From: Paenibacillus oryzisoli
Lineage (GTDB): Bacteria; Bacillota; Bacilli; Paenibacillales; NBRC-103111
Direction: 5' to 3'
NCBI RefSeq assembly: GCF_001653565.1
Contig: NZ_LYPB01000069.1
Span: 372,001-436,000 of the forward strand
DNA length: 64,000 bases
Positions 15,643 through 25,029 of this stretch are shown here, piece after piece. The notes below the pieces were generated by a model. It saw only the letters and a list, made by a program, of their open reading frames with translations, did not search any database and had not been told where the DNA came from. A program made the position numbers and the translations under genes. Position 1 is the stretch's first letter; every line of letters starts with the position of its first letter.

Positions 15643-16515
15643 CTACGCCTCATGCCACAACCGTCTTGCATTGTCCATCGCAATCTTCGAGGCAGATCTG
15701 CACTCCTCCATGCCTTCAAATTCAATGGTAAGATAACCATCGTAGCCCGAATCCTTAATGAGCTTCATAATTCGACGCATGTCGATATCGCCTTGACCGA
15801 CAATTGCACCTCTTAAATAGTTGCCATTTGCTGTTGTAAACCATTCGCCTTCGCCAGGATGCTCATCGTACGGTCTGAAATAAAAATCCTTCACATGGAT
15901 CAGTGACGCATAGGGCAAATTCTTACGCACACCGATAAGCGGGTGCTCATCCACACACATAAAATTGCCGATATCCAGTGTCGTCTTAAAGTTAGGCCGA
16001 TCGACCTCCGTTAGCACGCGCTGCACACGATCACTAGCCTGTACGCTAAATCCGTGATTTTCTATCGTTGTCGTGATCCCGTACTGCGCTGCATAATCGG
16101 CAATGAGGCGACTTCCTCTCACCATAGCGTGTAAATTCGCTTCGAACCATTGAATCGTCATCTTGTCAGACGGTAATGTAAAAGCAGTCACATCATGCCG
16201 CATATGCTTCATGCCGAGCCTATTCACCAAATCTACATGGAGCTGAACTCGCGCTATCTCTGCTTCGAAAGCCTCTTCCGTTTCCTGAACGAAGTTGGCC
16301 GGCATCGAATAATTGGATAGTTCGATGCCAGCTTCCTCCGCCTTCAATCGGACTGCGGTTGCTAGCTCAGGTTGATCAATCAGTGTGAACCCATAGGGGA
16401 CGATTTCCATATGCTCGCCGCCATGATCGGCAATCCACTGAATGACGTCAAGGACTATCATCTCCCCTGCTTTCAAGGCACTCAATAAGCTATATGTGCT
16501 AAGACCAATTTTCAA
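15643..16515 (-). CDS. Sugar phosphate isomerase/epimerase family TIM-barrel protein
   Basis: A 290-residue cytoplasmic protein of the xylose-isomerase-like/AP-endonuclease-2 superfamily. Metal-binding positions expected for the family are visible: Glu in TTIENHG (near 151), Asp in TTLDIGN (near 180), His in IHVKDF (near 205) and Glu in LTIEFEG (near 266). Such enzymes isomerise or epimerise sugars or their keto-derivatives with a divalent metal. The start is a TTG (16515) with GGAGGGG upstream. It follows the GH29 fucosidase gene by 20 bases and is the last gene of the importer 2 operon, so it probably acts on a sugar released from the imported oligosaccharide. The exact reaction cannot be told from sequence. 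Confidence 0.85.
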   Translation of the reverse strand: MKIGLSTYSLLSALKAGEMIVLDVIQWIADHGGEHMEIVPYGFTLIDQPELATAVRLKAEEAGIELSNYSMPANFVQETEEAFEAEIARVQLHVDLVNRLGMKHMRHDVTAFTLPSDKMTIQWFEANLHAMVRGSRLIADYAAQYGITTTIENHGFSVQASDRVQRVLTEVDRPNFKTTLDIGNFMCVDEHPLIGVRKNLPYASLIHVKDFYFRPYDEHPGEGEWFTTANGNYLRGAIVGQGDIDMRRIMKLIKDSGYDGYLTIEFEGMEECRSASKIAMDNARRLWHEA

Positions 16516-16535
16516 CGTTGATTCCCCTCCGCCAC

Positions 16536-17810
16536 TTATTCGATTTCAAGCGCTATGACTGTATCCATATCATCTGATAGTTCGGCACCCGTCAAATGAA
16601 TGAAGGCGCCACTTTCGGTATCCGAGTAATGCTCCGCCATCCATGGTGTGGAAACCTTCAGTTCCGAGCCGTCTGCGAGGAGTCTCGCCTTCTTGATTTT
16701 CCCCTTAAGTCCTTGGAAATAAATCGGTCCAATGCCGCGATCAAATACGTGGGCATAGAGCATATTCCCATTTTGCGTATAGCGTCCCCATTCAGGCTTA
16801 GGAAGCGAGGACGCTCCACATCCATAAATGCTTTTGCCGTTACGCCTCATCCATTCACCAACCGAGGATAAAATCTGAATGGACGGAACTGGAATTTCTC
16901 CTCGAGCATCTGGTCCGACATTGAGAAGCATATTGCCGTTCTTACTGATGCATTCGACTAAAGCCCGAACAACCTGTTTGGGTGATTTATAGGCAAAATC
17001 TTTTGCATGATAGCCCCAATTGTCGTTGAGTGTAATACAAGCCTCCCAAGGTACGTTCAGTCCATTCTCGTCTACAATGCCGCCAGGAGGAACGATTTGC
17101 TCTGGAGAATAAAAGTCGCCGGCATACACTTCCGGTTCAGACTTCTTAATATCTCCGCCAAGTCGGTTATCAATAATAATGTCTGGTTGCAAGGAGCGAA
17201 TCATGGTAACAAGCTCTGCCCCCCGCCACTTCTCACCTGTCATGTCATCGTAGGAGAAATCGAACCACATGATATCTATTTTACCATAATTTGTAAGCAA
17301 CTCTTTCACTTGTGCATGTAAATATTCCACATAACGCTCGAATTGAATGGAACGATCTTTGTAGGCTTCATTGTCTCTCATCGGATGAATGCGATCTCCA
17401 TAAGCTGGATAATCATCATGATGCCAATCAATCAGCGAATAATAAAAGCCGACCTTCAAACCTTCATCGCGAAAGGCTTCTACATAGTCCTTGATCAAAT
17501 CCCGCTGCGCAGGCGTGTTGGTCGCTTTGTAGTCCGTAAACTCGCTGTCAAATAAACAGAAACCATCATGATGCTTTGTCGTGAGAACTGCATACTGCTG
17601 ACCCGCCGCCTTCGCTGCCTTGGCCCATACCCTTGGATCATAGCGGTCCCCTCGAAACTCTCGGAAGTAGGGTTCGTACTCTTCGTTACTCAGTTTCTCG
17701 ACGCTTCGGACCCACTCCCCCCGAGCGGGGATTGCATACAATCCCCAGTGAATAAACATGCCGTACCTAGCTTCCCGGAACCAATCTGTTCGCTCCCAAC
17801 GCTTGTTCAT
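16536..17810 (-). CDS. GH29 alpha-L-fucosidase
   Basis: Retaining glycosidase that removes alpha-linked L-fucose (or a closely related sugar) from oligosaccharides. The 424-residue protein has the GH29 hallmarks: WFREARYGMFIHWGLYAIPARGEWV near the N-terminus, LTTKHHDGFCLFDSEFTDY, and the nucleophile Asp in IMWFDFSYDD (near 184). No signal peptide is present, so it acts in the cytoplasm on imported material. ATG 17810 is chosen over ATGs further upstream because TGGAGGG lies five to six bases before it. The gene sits 35 bases after the binding protein of importer 2 and 20 bases before the isomerase, which points to the operon as a fucosylated-glycan utilisation unit. GH29 members differ in linkage preference, which is not readable here. 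Confidence 0.92.
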   Translation of the reverse strand: MNKRWERTDWFREARYGMFIHWGLYAIPARGEWVRSVEKLSNEEYEPYFREFRGDRYDPRVWAKAAKAAGQQYAVLTTKHHDGFCLFDSEFTDYKATNTPAQRDLIKDYVEAFRDEGLKVGFYYSLIDWHHDDYPAYGDRIHPMRDNEAYKDRSIQFERYVEYLHAQVKELLTNYGKIDIMWFDFSYDDMTGEKWRGAELVTMIRSLQPDIIIDNRLGGDIKKSEPEVYAGDFYSPEQIVPPGGIVDENGLNVPWEACITLNDNWGYHAKDFAYKSPKQVVRALVECISKNGNMLLNVGPDARGEIPVPSIQILSSVGEWMRRNGKSIYGCGASSLPKPEWGRYTQNGNMLYAHVFDRGIGPIYFQGLKGKIKKARLLADGSELKVSTPWMAEHYSDTESGAFIHLTGAELSDDMDTVIALEIE

Positions 17811-17845
17811 GTTTTCCCTCCATTTTCGTGAATCGTTGCCTGTCA

Positions 17846-19549
17846 TCACTTTTTATACACTTTATCGTAAGCATCCTGATAGATTTTGATGAATTGATCC
17901 ATGCCGGAATCTTTAAGACCTTTCACATACGAGTCCCAATCTTTGTCAAAGCTTTTGGCTCCCATGATGAACTGCAGCATAGACTGTTTGACGTAATCCG
18001 TAATAATCGGCTTCAATTGCTTCACTTGATTGGCCTGATCGTTCGTTAAGAAAATATCCGTAGGAAACTCATCTTTCGGTTGGTGACCCTCATACAATTC
18101 TTTGGTAGCCTTGTACAGACGGGTTTCCAATCCATCCATCGTATAGATGTCTTGGCTTGCTGCATAGGCCGTTTCTCGATATTCAGATGAACGAAGTCCT
18201 GGTCCCATTTGATTCCAATGATCGTTCTGCACTTGACCTACTCCGTAGGTCGTTTCTTTCACTTTGAATTTAGCAGCAGTACCGCGTGTGTTCTTATCAT
18301 TCGCATCCGCTTTCACCCAGTTGCGGCCTTCTTCCCCGAAGTTGGACAGCGTCGTTCCCTCATCCGAGTACAGGTAATCGGCTAGACGAATGGCAGCTTC
18401 CGGATTTTTATTTTTATTCGTCACAGCAAACACGGAGTTCCCTATGCCAATATAGTGAGCTGCAAACGACTCGCCGTCTGGACCCTTAAGCGGCGCAATT
18501 GGATCATAGTCTTTGTGGCGCGTTGCCGTTGGTGAGGCATCTGTGAATTCGCCGAACCAGCCTGCAGGAATCGCACCAGCTATCGCTACATTAGGGCTAT
18601 TCCCTTTTTGGGAAAGAGCATCTGATTTCTGAGTAAAGGCTTCCTTATCTATCAGACCTTCCGTATACAGTTTGTTTAAGAATTGCAGACCTTTTTTAAA
18701 GCCTGGCTGATCGACCGATGTTGCGAGCTTACCGCCGTTCATCATGAAATAATTGTTGTCCGCATTGAAATACACGAACGAATTCATGACGAATGTTTCA
18801 ATATCCGTATGCCAACCCGTTGGTGAGCCCGTGAACGCAATTTCGTCTGCTTTACCATTTCCGTTCGGATCCTTTTCCTTAAATGCTGTTAACATGTTAT
18901 AGAAATCGTCGGTTGTCTTGGGTGCGCTAAGACCCAGCTTTTGCAGCCATTTTGAGTTTACCCACATTTTGGCAGAGAATTGGCAGTGATAACACTCATT
19001 CACGGAAGGAATTGCATAAATATTGCCGTCCGGCGCTGTGATCGCCTTCTGCAAGTACGGAATGTCCGTGAATGCTTTCTTAATATTCGGCGCGTATTGA
19101 TCAATCAACTTATTTAACGGGAGTAGGACGCCTTGTTGACCGTACAACAGCTGCTCCTCTTTCGTTAAATTACCTTGCATGAAAATATCCGGATAGTCGC
19201 CGCTTGCCAGCAGCAACTGCTTTTTCTCATTCAATGCCGCTGTTTCTCCAGGCACTAGCTGCCAGTTCAAATGGATATTCGTCTTACCTTCCAAATATTT
19301 GGTAAACCAATTCGTATTCAGATCAGCAATATTCGCAGATTGCGGTGCGAAAGCACTCATCGTAATTTTATTTTTGGCAATCGGAAAGCCAGTTGCATTC
19401 ACGTCTTTTCCGCCATCGGAGCTAGCTGCGCCTGTTGGACTTGCACTGCCTTGTGGATCATCATTAGATGTGCAGCCCACAACAGCCAAAGTTATGAATA
19501 ATATCAGGACCGCTGATAACCAAGTCTTTCTGGTTCTTTTATTTACCAT
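17846..19549 (-). CDS. Solute-binding lipoprotein of importer 2 with EF-hand-like calcium loop
   Basis: A 567-residue lipoprotein; lipobox VVGC gives lipid-Cys26, followed by a Ser/Gly/Asp-rich linker. It belongs to the LplA/AlgQ-like large binding proteins that capture oligosaccharides. DPNGNGKADEIAF (near 229) is the calcium-binding loop known from AlgQ1/AlgQ2 of Sphingomonas. Start 19549 is preferred over 19573 because AAGGAGGG lies seven bases upstream. It is the third gene of the operon after permeases 20597-21502 and 19649-20584, and precedes the GH29 fucosidase, so a fucose-bearing oligosaccharide is the likely ligand (inference). Confidence 0.93.
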   Translation of the reverse strand: MVNKRTRKTWLSAVLILFITLAVVGCTSNDDPQGSASPTGAASSDGGKDVNATGFPIAKNKITMSAFAPQSANIADLNTNWFTKYLEGKTNIHLNWQLVPGETAALNEKKQLLLASGDYPDIFMQGNLTKEEQLLYGQQGVLLPLNKLIDQYAPNIKKAFTDIPYLQKAITAPDGNIYAIPSVNECYHCQFSAKMWVNSKWLQKLGLSAPKTTDDFYNMLTAFKEKDPNGNGKADEIAFTGSPTGWHTDIETFVMNSFVYFNADNNYFMMNGGKLATSVDQPGFKKGLQFLNKLYTEGLIDKEAFTQKSDALSQKGNSPNVAIAGAIPAGWFGEFTDASPTATRHKDYDPIAPLKGPDGESFAAHYIGIGNSVFAVTNKNKNPEAAIRLADYLYSDEGTTLSNFGEEGRNWVKADANDKNTRGTAAKFKVKETTYGVGQVQNDHWNQMGPGLRSSEYRETAYAASQDIYTMDGLETRLYKATKELYEGHQPKDEFPTDIFLTNDQANQVKQLKPIITDYVKQSMLQFIMGAKSFDKDWDSYVKGLKDSGMDQFIKIYQDAYDKVYKK

Positions 19550-19648
19550 GCGTAAACCCTCCTTGTTTTTCATAGCTAATCAAATTCCATATAAGTACAC
19601 AACCTTACCAAGCTTCCTGGCATCCCTCCTCTCAAAGTGTAACTGGAT

Positions 19649-20584
19649 TTAACCTTTCAAAGAGCCGATCAAAAGTCCCTTCACAAAATGTTTCTGTACA
19701 AACGGATACAACATGAGAACAGGTGCACTCGCCACGACGATCAGCGAATATTTAAGAAGTTCTTTTAACCCTTGCCGATCCGCAAGCTCTTTGACATCCT
19801 TGACCATCGTTGGATCTATGGAGTTTAAGATCAGAATATTTCGTAGAATCAGCTGCAACGGATATAAGTTAGCCGATTTTAAGAAAATCAACGCTTCAAA
19901 ATAAGAGTTCCAATAACCTATCGCATACATAAGCACGAGAACGGCAATGATCGGTTTAGACAAAGGAATTACAATGCGGAGTAGAAACTTAAAATCGCTG
20001 CATCCATCCAAATGAGCCGCTTCCGTTAGTTCCGAAGGTATTGAAGTTTGGAAGAACGTTCTTGCAAGAATGACTTGCCACACCGATATGGCTCCTGGGA
20101 TAATCATTGCCCATCTTGTGTCGAGCAGCCCCATTCCTTTGACAGTCAAATAATAGGGAATTAACCCCCCGTTGAACAGCATCGTAAAAATAAACAGTGT
20201 AGTGATCACATTGCGTCCATAAAAGTTTTTGCGCGATAGCGGGTAAGCCGCAGTAATCGTCAACGTCACGCTAAGCAGCGTCCCGAAGAAGAGATAGAAC
20301 AACGAATTTCCATACCCTGTCAAGATTTGCGGATTCTGAAATACGGCTTTGTACCCTCGAAGGGTAGGTTCAACAGGGAACAACCACACCTTGCCAGAGA
20401 TAACAGCTGACGAGGAGCTGAACGAGGAACTAACAATATAAATGAGCGGATAAGCCACAATGATTAAGCAAATAACCAGAAACACATAAACAAAGAACAA
20501 ATACATTCTATCGACACTATTTTCAAGAATGCGTGCAGGTGCCTTTCTCGCTTTGAGCAGCACGGTTTGCTCGGAACTCACCAT
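19649..20584 (-). CDS. Carbohydrate ABC importer 2 permease, YtcP type
   Basis: A 311-residue membrane protein with about six hydrophobic segments, the EAA loop LTEAAHLDGCSDF with a following IPLSKP, and the family tail KGLLIGSLKG. AGGAGG lies eight bases before ATG 20584. It follows the LplB-type permease by 12 bases. Together they form the importer channel; the ATPase must come from elsewhere. Confidence 0.94.
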   Translation of the reverse strand: MVSSEQTVLLKARKAPARILENSVDRMYLFFVYVFLVICLIIVAYPLIYIVSSSFSSSSAVISGKVWLFPVEPTLRGYKAVFQNPQILTGYGNSLFYLFFGTLLSVTLTITAAYPLSRKNFYGRNVITTLFIFTMLFNGGLIPYYLTVKGMGLLDTRWAMIIPGAISVWQVILARTFFQTSIPSELTEAAHLDGCSDFKFLLRIVIPLSKPIIAVLVLMYAIGYWNSYFEALIFLKSANLYPLQLILRNILILNSIDPTMVKDVKELADRQGLKELLKYSLIVVASAPVLMLYPFVQKHFVKGLLIGSLKG

Positions 20585-20596
20585 TTCATTTACCTC

Positions 20597-21502
20597 CTAC
20601 CACAAGCTTGTCTCCGAATTTTTCCTTGCCACATAATTGACTACAATGAGCAGTAATAAATTGACAACTGAATTAAAAAGTCCGACAGCAGCCGAGAAAC
20701 TGAAGTTCGCTCCGACCAAGCCCATTTTGTAAACATACGTAGATATGACCTCGGACGCCCCGACATTAATCGCATTTTGCATCAGGTACACCTTCTCGAA
20801 TCCAACGTTCATGATTTGACCCGCATTCAGAATGAGTAAGATGACCGCCGTCGGCATTATGCTCGGTAAGTCAATATTGATCATTCGTTGAAACCGTGAC
20901 GCACCGTCTACTTTTGCAGCTTCATACAAGTGCGGGTCTACCCCTGCCAGTGCGGCAATGTAAATAACAGAAGCATATCCTGTAAATTGCCATACATCGG
21001 AAAGAACATAAACCGTTTTGAAATAAGCCGGCTTGGACATGATGTTTTCCGCTGGAAATCCAAACTTATCCGCTAATAGATGAACGAAGCCTAGCTGAGG
21101 AGAAAGGAACAGCATAATAATCGAAACCATAATAACCGTAGATATGAAATAAGGCGCGAAGGTGACTAACTGTACCGTCCTTTTAAAGATTCCGTTTCTC
21201 AGTTCATTCAAAGCAAGCGCAAGAATGATTGGTGCCGGGAAGCCGACTAGAAGTGAGTAAAGGCTGAGGAGTGCGGTATTTTTGATCACCCTCCAAAAAA
21301 TAGGCAGATGGAAGAAGTCCACAAAATGTTTGAAACCGATCCAATCGCTTCCCCATATTCCTTTCGTGACCATAAAGTTTTTGAAAGCGATTTGTACGCC
21401 AACCATTGGTATGTATTTAAATATGAGTAAATAAACAAGTGATGGCAAAATAATCAGATAGAGTTGCCAGTTTTTCTTTACCATTTTAAGTGCTATACTC
21501 AT
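20597..21502 (-). CDS. Carbohydrate ABC importer 2 permease, LplB type
   Basis: First gene of the fucosidase operon. The 301-residue product has about six membrane segments, the LplB N-terminus (FKYIPMVGVQIAFKNF) and the EAA loop YEAAKVDGASRF followed by LP. GAGGGGG lies before ATG 21502. It is transcribed divergently from the sensor kinase gene at 21636, with a cre-like site in the 133-base gap, so it may be induced through that pair and subject to catabolite control. Confidence 0.94.
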   Translation of the reverse strand: MSIALKMVKKNWQLYLIILPSLVYLLIFKYIPMVGVQIAFKNFMVTKGIWGSDWIGFKHFVDFFHLPIFWRVIKNTALLSLYSLLVGFPAPIILALALNELRNGIFKRTVQLVTFAPYFISTVIMVSIIMLFLSPQLGFVHLLADKFGFPAENIMSKPAYFKTVYVLSDVWQFTGYASVIYIAALAGVDPHLYEAAKVDGASRFQRMINIDLPSIMPTAVILLILNAGQIMNVGFEKVYLMQNAINVGASEVISTYVYKMGLVGANFSFSAAVGLFNSVVNLLLLIVVNYVARKNSETSLW

Positions 21503-21537
21503 GATACTCCCCCTCGATGCAATGACTATCTGCTTGT

Positions 21538-21551
21538 ATTAAGCGCTTACA
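21538..21551. promoter_or_regulatory. cre-like catabolite control site
   Basis: TGTAAGCGCTTAAT (minus strand) matches the cre consensus TGWAANCGNTNWCA at 12 of 14 positions, with the AAGCGCTT core intact. It lies 36 bases upstream of the importer 2 operon and just ahead of the kinase promoter, so CcpA could act on both. Confidence 0.5.
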
Positions 21552-21560
21552 TTCCCAATC

Positions 21561-21588
21561 TTAACGGAGTGCGGCTCATAATTATAGT
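21561..21588 (+). promoter_or_regulatory. Candidate sigma-A promoter for the kinase/regulator pair
   Basis: TTAACG, 16-base spacer, TATAGT on the plus strand (four and five of six matches). It lies 48 bases before the chosen start of the sensor kinase gene. Confidence 0.4.
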
Positions 21589-21635
21589 GATCATTTTTAA
21601 GGGGGGTACTGTCCGTTTATAAGGTGGTGGGATCC

Positions 21636-23414
21636 GTGAAATTGAAGCCTGCTTTCAGCTATCAGAACTTATCGATTGTGAAAAAGATGGCAATAGGTTA
21701 CATCTTCATCATCTTCCTTCCGATTATTTCATTCGGCCTGTTCCTTTATAACCAAAACTACAACAGCTTCCTCGAAGAATATGCGCAAGGCAGACAAAAA
21801 ATCGTGAATCAAGTCCTGAATAACGTCAATGTAAGCACGGTACAAATCGAATCTGCCTATCAGCTATTCCAAAATAATTCGAACACGATTGCCTATTTAA
21901 GTGGAAACTATCGGAGCGATTTTGATCAGGTCTCCAATTTTTTGACCTATATCAGACCGTTGTTTTCATATATTTTGTCATCGAATCGCATGATTGATGG
22001 GATGACCATCTATATGGAGCAGCAGAATGGGATGCTTTTCAGGCCAGAGATGGCCAAGATGGACGAGTTCAAGCTGGACGAAAGCATGAAGAGGCTTCCG
22101 CTAGGTGTAGGTAAATGGCTAACCTTTACGAATGGCACCGATCCAGACATTAATCTTCATTATTTTCATAAAATTGGAAATCGCAATTTTGAGCAGGACA
22201 TCGGTCTGCTAGATATCAAAGTATCCTCTAATTTCATAAAACCCTTATTGGAATCGCTTAATTTAAATAACAGAAGTAATTTTTATGTGCTTGATCAGGA
22301 TAATCAGGTCATTTCTCATATTCAGAAAATCCCCTTGTCCAAAGAATCCGAGAACTCCTTACTTGCTCAAGCCTTTCAACCCCATGCCAAATACGCGTAT
22401 CATTCCGTTAATGGCAAAAAGTTGCTGATTGAATCCTTTTATTCGGATAGCCTTAAGCTGCAGTTTGTGATGATGGAGCAAGTAGACAACGTCTTTATTG
22501 GGATCAAAAAAAACAAGTATATTCTCGTATTCATTGTCTCCCTCCTTTTATTATTACTATCCGGTATCTATTATCTGATCGCGAGTTCGATTACGAAGCG
22601 CATTCTGAAGCTTTCCAAGCATATGCGGCAAGTTGACGAAAATCATTTTCCTCTCTATCGCGGGGAAATTAATAAAGACGAAGTCGGGCATTTAACTACC
22701 TCTTATAACGCGATGATCAGGCGCATGGATGAGTTGGTTAATACGGTCCATCGTTCGGAAATGCTGCGAAAAGAATCAGCCTATCTCATGATGCAAGCGC
22801 AAATCAAGCCTCACTTTCTTTACAATACACTTGAATCAATTCGCATGATCGCTGAAGCCAACGATGACCCCGAAGCAGCAGAGATGTCCTATACGTTAGG
22901 CAAACTATTCCGTTATAGCCTATCTGGAACGAAGAACGAGACTTCGCTGCGAGAAGAAGTGGAAAATGTTAGAGATTATATCAAAATCCAGCAAATTAGA
23001 TTAGCTGATCGTCTGAAAGTAACGTATGAGATTGGCGTGGCTATCGAACATTTTCAATGTCCCCACTATATGCTGCAGCCGATTATTGAAAATAGTATTG
23101 TTCACGGGATTGCAAATGTACGAAAACAAGGCTCGCTTTCAATCCGGATTTGGGAAGATACTGCGTTCATGTATATTAGCGTTGTCGATACCGGTATTGG
23201 CATTGAGGTAGAACGACTTGTACTTCTCCAAGGTGTATTAAACGGTACCATGGATGTCCATCGTTTGCAGAAAAGTGGCGGAGGTCTCGGGATTATGAAC
23301 GTAAACGAACGTATAAAAATGTTTTTTGGCGAACGTTCCGGAATTCAACTAGAGAGTAAGCTCCATGAAGGGACCACCTGTATACTCAAGTTAGCTAAGG
23401 GGGCAACACCATGA
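21636..23414 (+). CDS. YesM-type sensor histidine kinase of the importer 2 locus
   Basis: Membrane sensor that phosphorylates the response regulator encoded immediately downstream. It has a membrane segment near residues 16-38, an extracellular sensing region of about 240 residues, a second membrane segment near 290-312, a HAMP linker, the His_kinase box with phospho-His in QIKPHFLYN (near 393), an N-box (PIIENSIVHG) and intact ATP-binding glycine boxes (DTGIGI and GGGLGIMNV). The start is a GTG: 21636 has AAGGTGG at good spacing, while GTG 21624 lies inside that site. The stop overlaps the next gene by four bases. Divergence from importer 2 suggests it senses that importer's substrate or its loaded binding protein. 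Confidence 0.93.
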   Translation: MKLKPAFSYQNLSIVKKMAIGYIFIIFLPIISFGLFLYNQNYNSFLEEYAQGRQKIVNQVLNNVNVSTVQIESAYQLFQNNSNTIAYLSGNYRSDFDQVSNFLTYIRPLFSYILSSNRMIDGMTIYMEQQNGMLFRPEMAKMDEFKLDESMKRLPLGVGKWLTFTNGTDPDINLHYFHKIGNRNFEQDIGLLDIKVSSNFIKPLLESLNLNNRSNFYVLDQDNQVISHIQKIPLSKESENSLLAQAFQPHAKYAYHSVNGKKLLIESFYSDSLKLQFVMMEQVDNVFIGIKKNKYILVFIVSLLLLLLSGIYYLIASSITKRILKLSKHMRQVDENHFPLYRGEINKDEVGHLTTSYNAMIRRMDELVNTVHRSEMLRKESAYLMMQAQIKPHFLYNTLESIRMIAEANDDPEAAEMSYTLGKLFRYSLSGTKNETSLREEVENVRDYIKIQQIRLADRLKVTYEIGVAIEHFQCPHYMLQPIIENSIVHGIANVRKQGSLSIRIWEDTAFMYISVVDTGIGIEVERLVLLQGVLNGTMDVHRLQKSGGGLGIMNVNERIKMFFGERSGIQLESKLHEGTTCILKLAKGATP

Positions 23415-24931
23415 AGCTGATGGTAGTTGATGATGAACCCATCATCTTAAATGGGATTATCCGTATGATCGAGAAGGCACGAACACCGTTTATCGAAATC
23501 GTTGGCGCTGCGGATGGCATTGATGCCATGCAGAAGTTAGCCACCTTTCAGCCTGATTTAATCCTTACGGATATTCATATGCCTGAAATGGACGGACTCA
23601 CACTGATTAAGGAAATACAAGCTCTGAATCTTTGCAACCGATTCGTTATTCTAACCGGTTATGACGATTTTGCTTATGCTAGACAAGCGCTGCGCTGTCA
23701 CGTCATCGACTATTTGTTGAAGCCGATTAATAAGGACGAGCTCATTAACCTACTGGGTAAAATAGCTAAAACCATTCAAGATGAACAGCAGCGAATTATC
23801 GCGCATGATGTACAAATGCTCAAAGAACATATCCTATTCAACATACAATTGGATGACTTGCCGCTAAAGCCTGAACAGTTGCACCCCCTGTTTCCAGCTC
23901 CATTTACGATGTTGATCGTAATCCAAGCAAACGAGCATGTACCGCTTGTAATAGCTGAAAGTCGCACAGCTATGAATACTCAACAAATGAGTATTTTCCA
24001 CAAAATGTATATTTTTCATTCCCGCTTCTTGCGGCAAACCATTGTGTTGGCAAATTGCGAATCGATACCGACAGATGAAGAGTTGCAGCTTGCATGTGAC
24101 GCCATGTTCGATATCAATAGGAAGCAAGCCAACGATTATTCCGTTGGGGTTAGTGTACAGAAGAAAAATATCGAACGCATGCACGATCTGTATGTTGAGG
24201 CAATCGCTGCGATGCTATTTAATCGCTACTTTTCCTCGAACCTATTAACGTTCTATCAACCGGCATCGGAACATGACCACCATCACTTAGATCATCTTGT
24301 CCAATACATTGAACAATCCATTGACAATCAGCTTACCAGCGAACAGATTGAAAAGGATGTGCTTTCCATACTGCCTCATTTCCCAGGCAATACCGAAGGC
24401 AATAGTAAGCTTCGCAAGCAGTTTCTTATCTGTATTGGCGTTTATTTGCAACGGATTGGTCTAACGCCTGAAACCATCTGGGGTGCACATACAGCAACGA
24501 ATGTATTCGTATCTAATAGCATTTTACATACAGACTCTCATATCTCCGAGATTATCGCACAACTCATTCAATATACGCGAACGACCCGTCACCACCAGCC
24601 GAACTTACATACCATTGATAAAATCGTCGCTTTCGTGGAACAAAATTACAAGCTGGATTTATCGCTCGATGCGGTTGCCGCTCATATGCATATGCACCCT
24701 AATTACATCAGCATGTTGTTTCGGAAGGAGATGGGACTGACCTTTCTTCACTACTTGCATACCTTTCGACTTGCCAAAGCAAAACAAATGATGCAAGAGA
24801 ATCCGGAATGGCCGATCAACACGATTGCTGAGCAAGTTGGTTACGAAAACCCACGGCATTTCTTCAAAGTATTTAAAAAATTCGAGAATATTACGCCTGG
24901 ACAATTCAGGCTTGAAAGTTCCTCTTTTTGA
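23411..24931 (+). CDS. YesN-type response regulator with AraC DNA-binding domain
   Basis: A 506-residue transcription factor. The receiver domain (1-120) has VVDDEP, the phospho-acceptor Asp in LILTDIHMP (near 55) and the Lys in YLLKPI. A middle region of unknown fold is followed by two AraC helix-turn-helix motifs (about 405-505; LDAVAAHMHMHPNYISMLFRKE and INTIAEQVGYENPRHFFKVFKKF). AAGGGGG precedes ATG 23411, which overlaps the kinase stop. It should activate the divergent importer 2/fucosidase operon when phosphorylated. Confidence 0.93.
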   Translation: MKLMVVDDEPIILNGIIRMIEKARTPFIEIVGAADGIDAMQKLATFQPDLILTDIHMPEMDGLTLIKEIQALNLCNRFVILTGYDDFAYARQALRCHVIDYLLKPINKDELINLLGKIAKTIQDEQQRIIAHDVQMLKEHILFNIQLDDLPLKPEQLHPLFPAPFTMLIVIQANEHVPLVIAESRTAMNTQQMSIFHKMYIFHSRFLRQTIVLANCESIPTDEELQLACDAMFDINRKQANDYSVGVSVQKKNIERMHDLYVEAIAAMLFNRYFSSNLLTFYQPASEHDHHHLDHLVQYIEQSIDNQLTSEQIEKDVLSILPHFPGNTEGNSKLRKQFLICIGVYLQRIGLTPETIWGAHTATNVFVSNSILHTDSHISEIIAQLIQYTRTTRHHQPNLHTIDKIVAFVEQNYKLDLSLDAVAAHMHMHPNYISMLFRKEMGLTFLHYLHTFRLAKAKQMMQENPEWPINTIAEQVGYENPRHFFKVFKKFENITPGQFRLESSSF

Positions 24932-25029
24932 AAAAAACGTACTCTATTTTTAAAATTTGTGGCATTTGTTGTAGAATGACATTATACATAAACCTTTTAG
25001 AGGAATAGCTATTTGATTGGAGCAAAATA

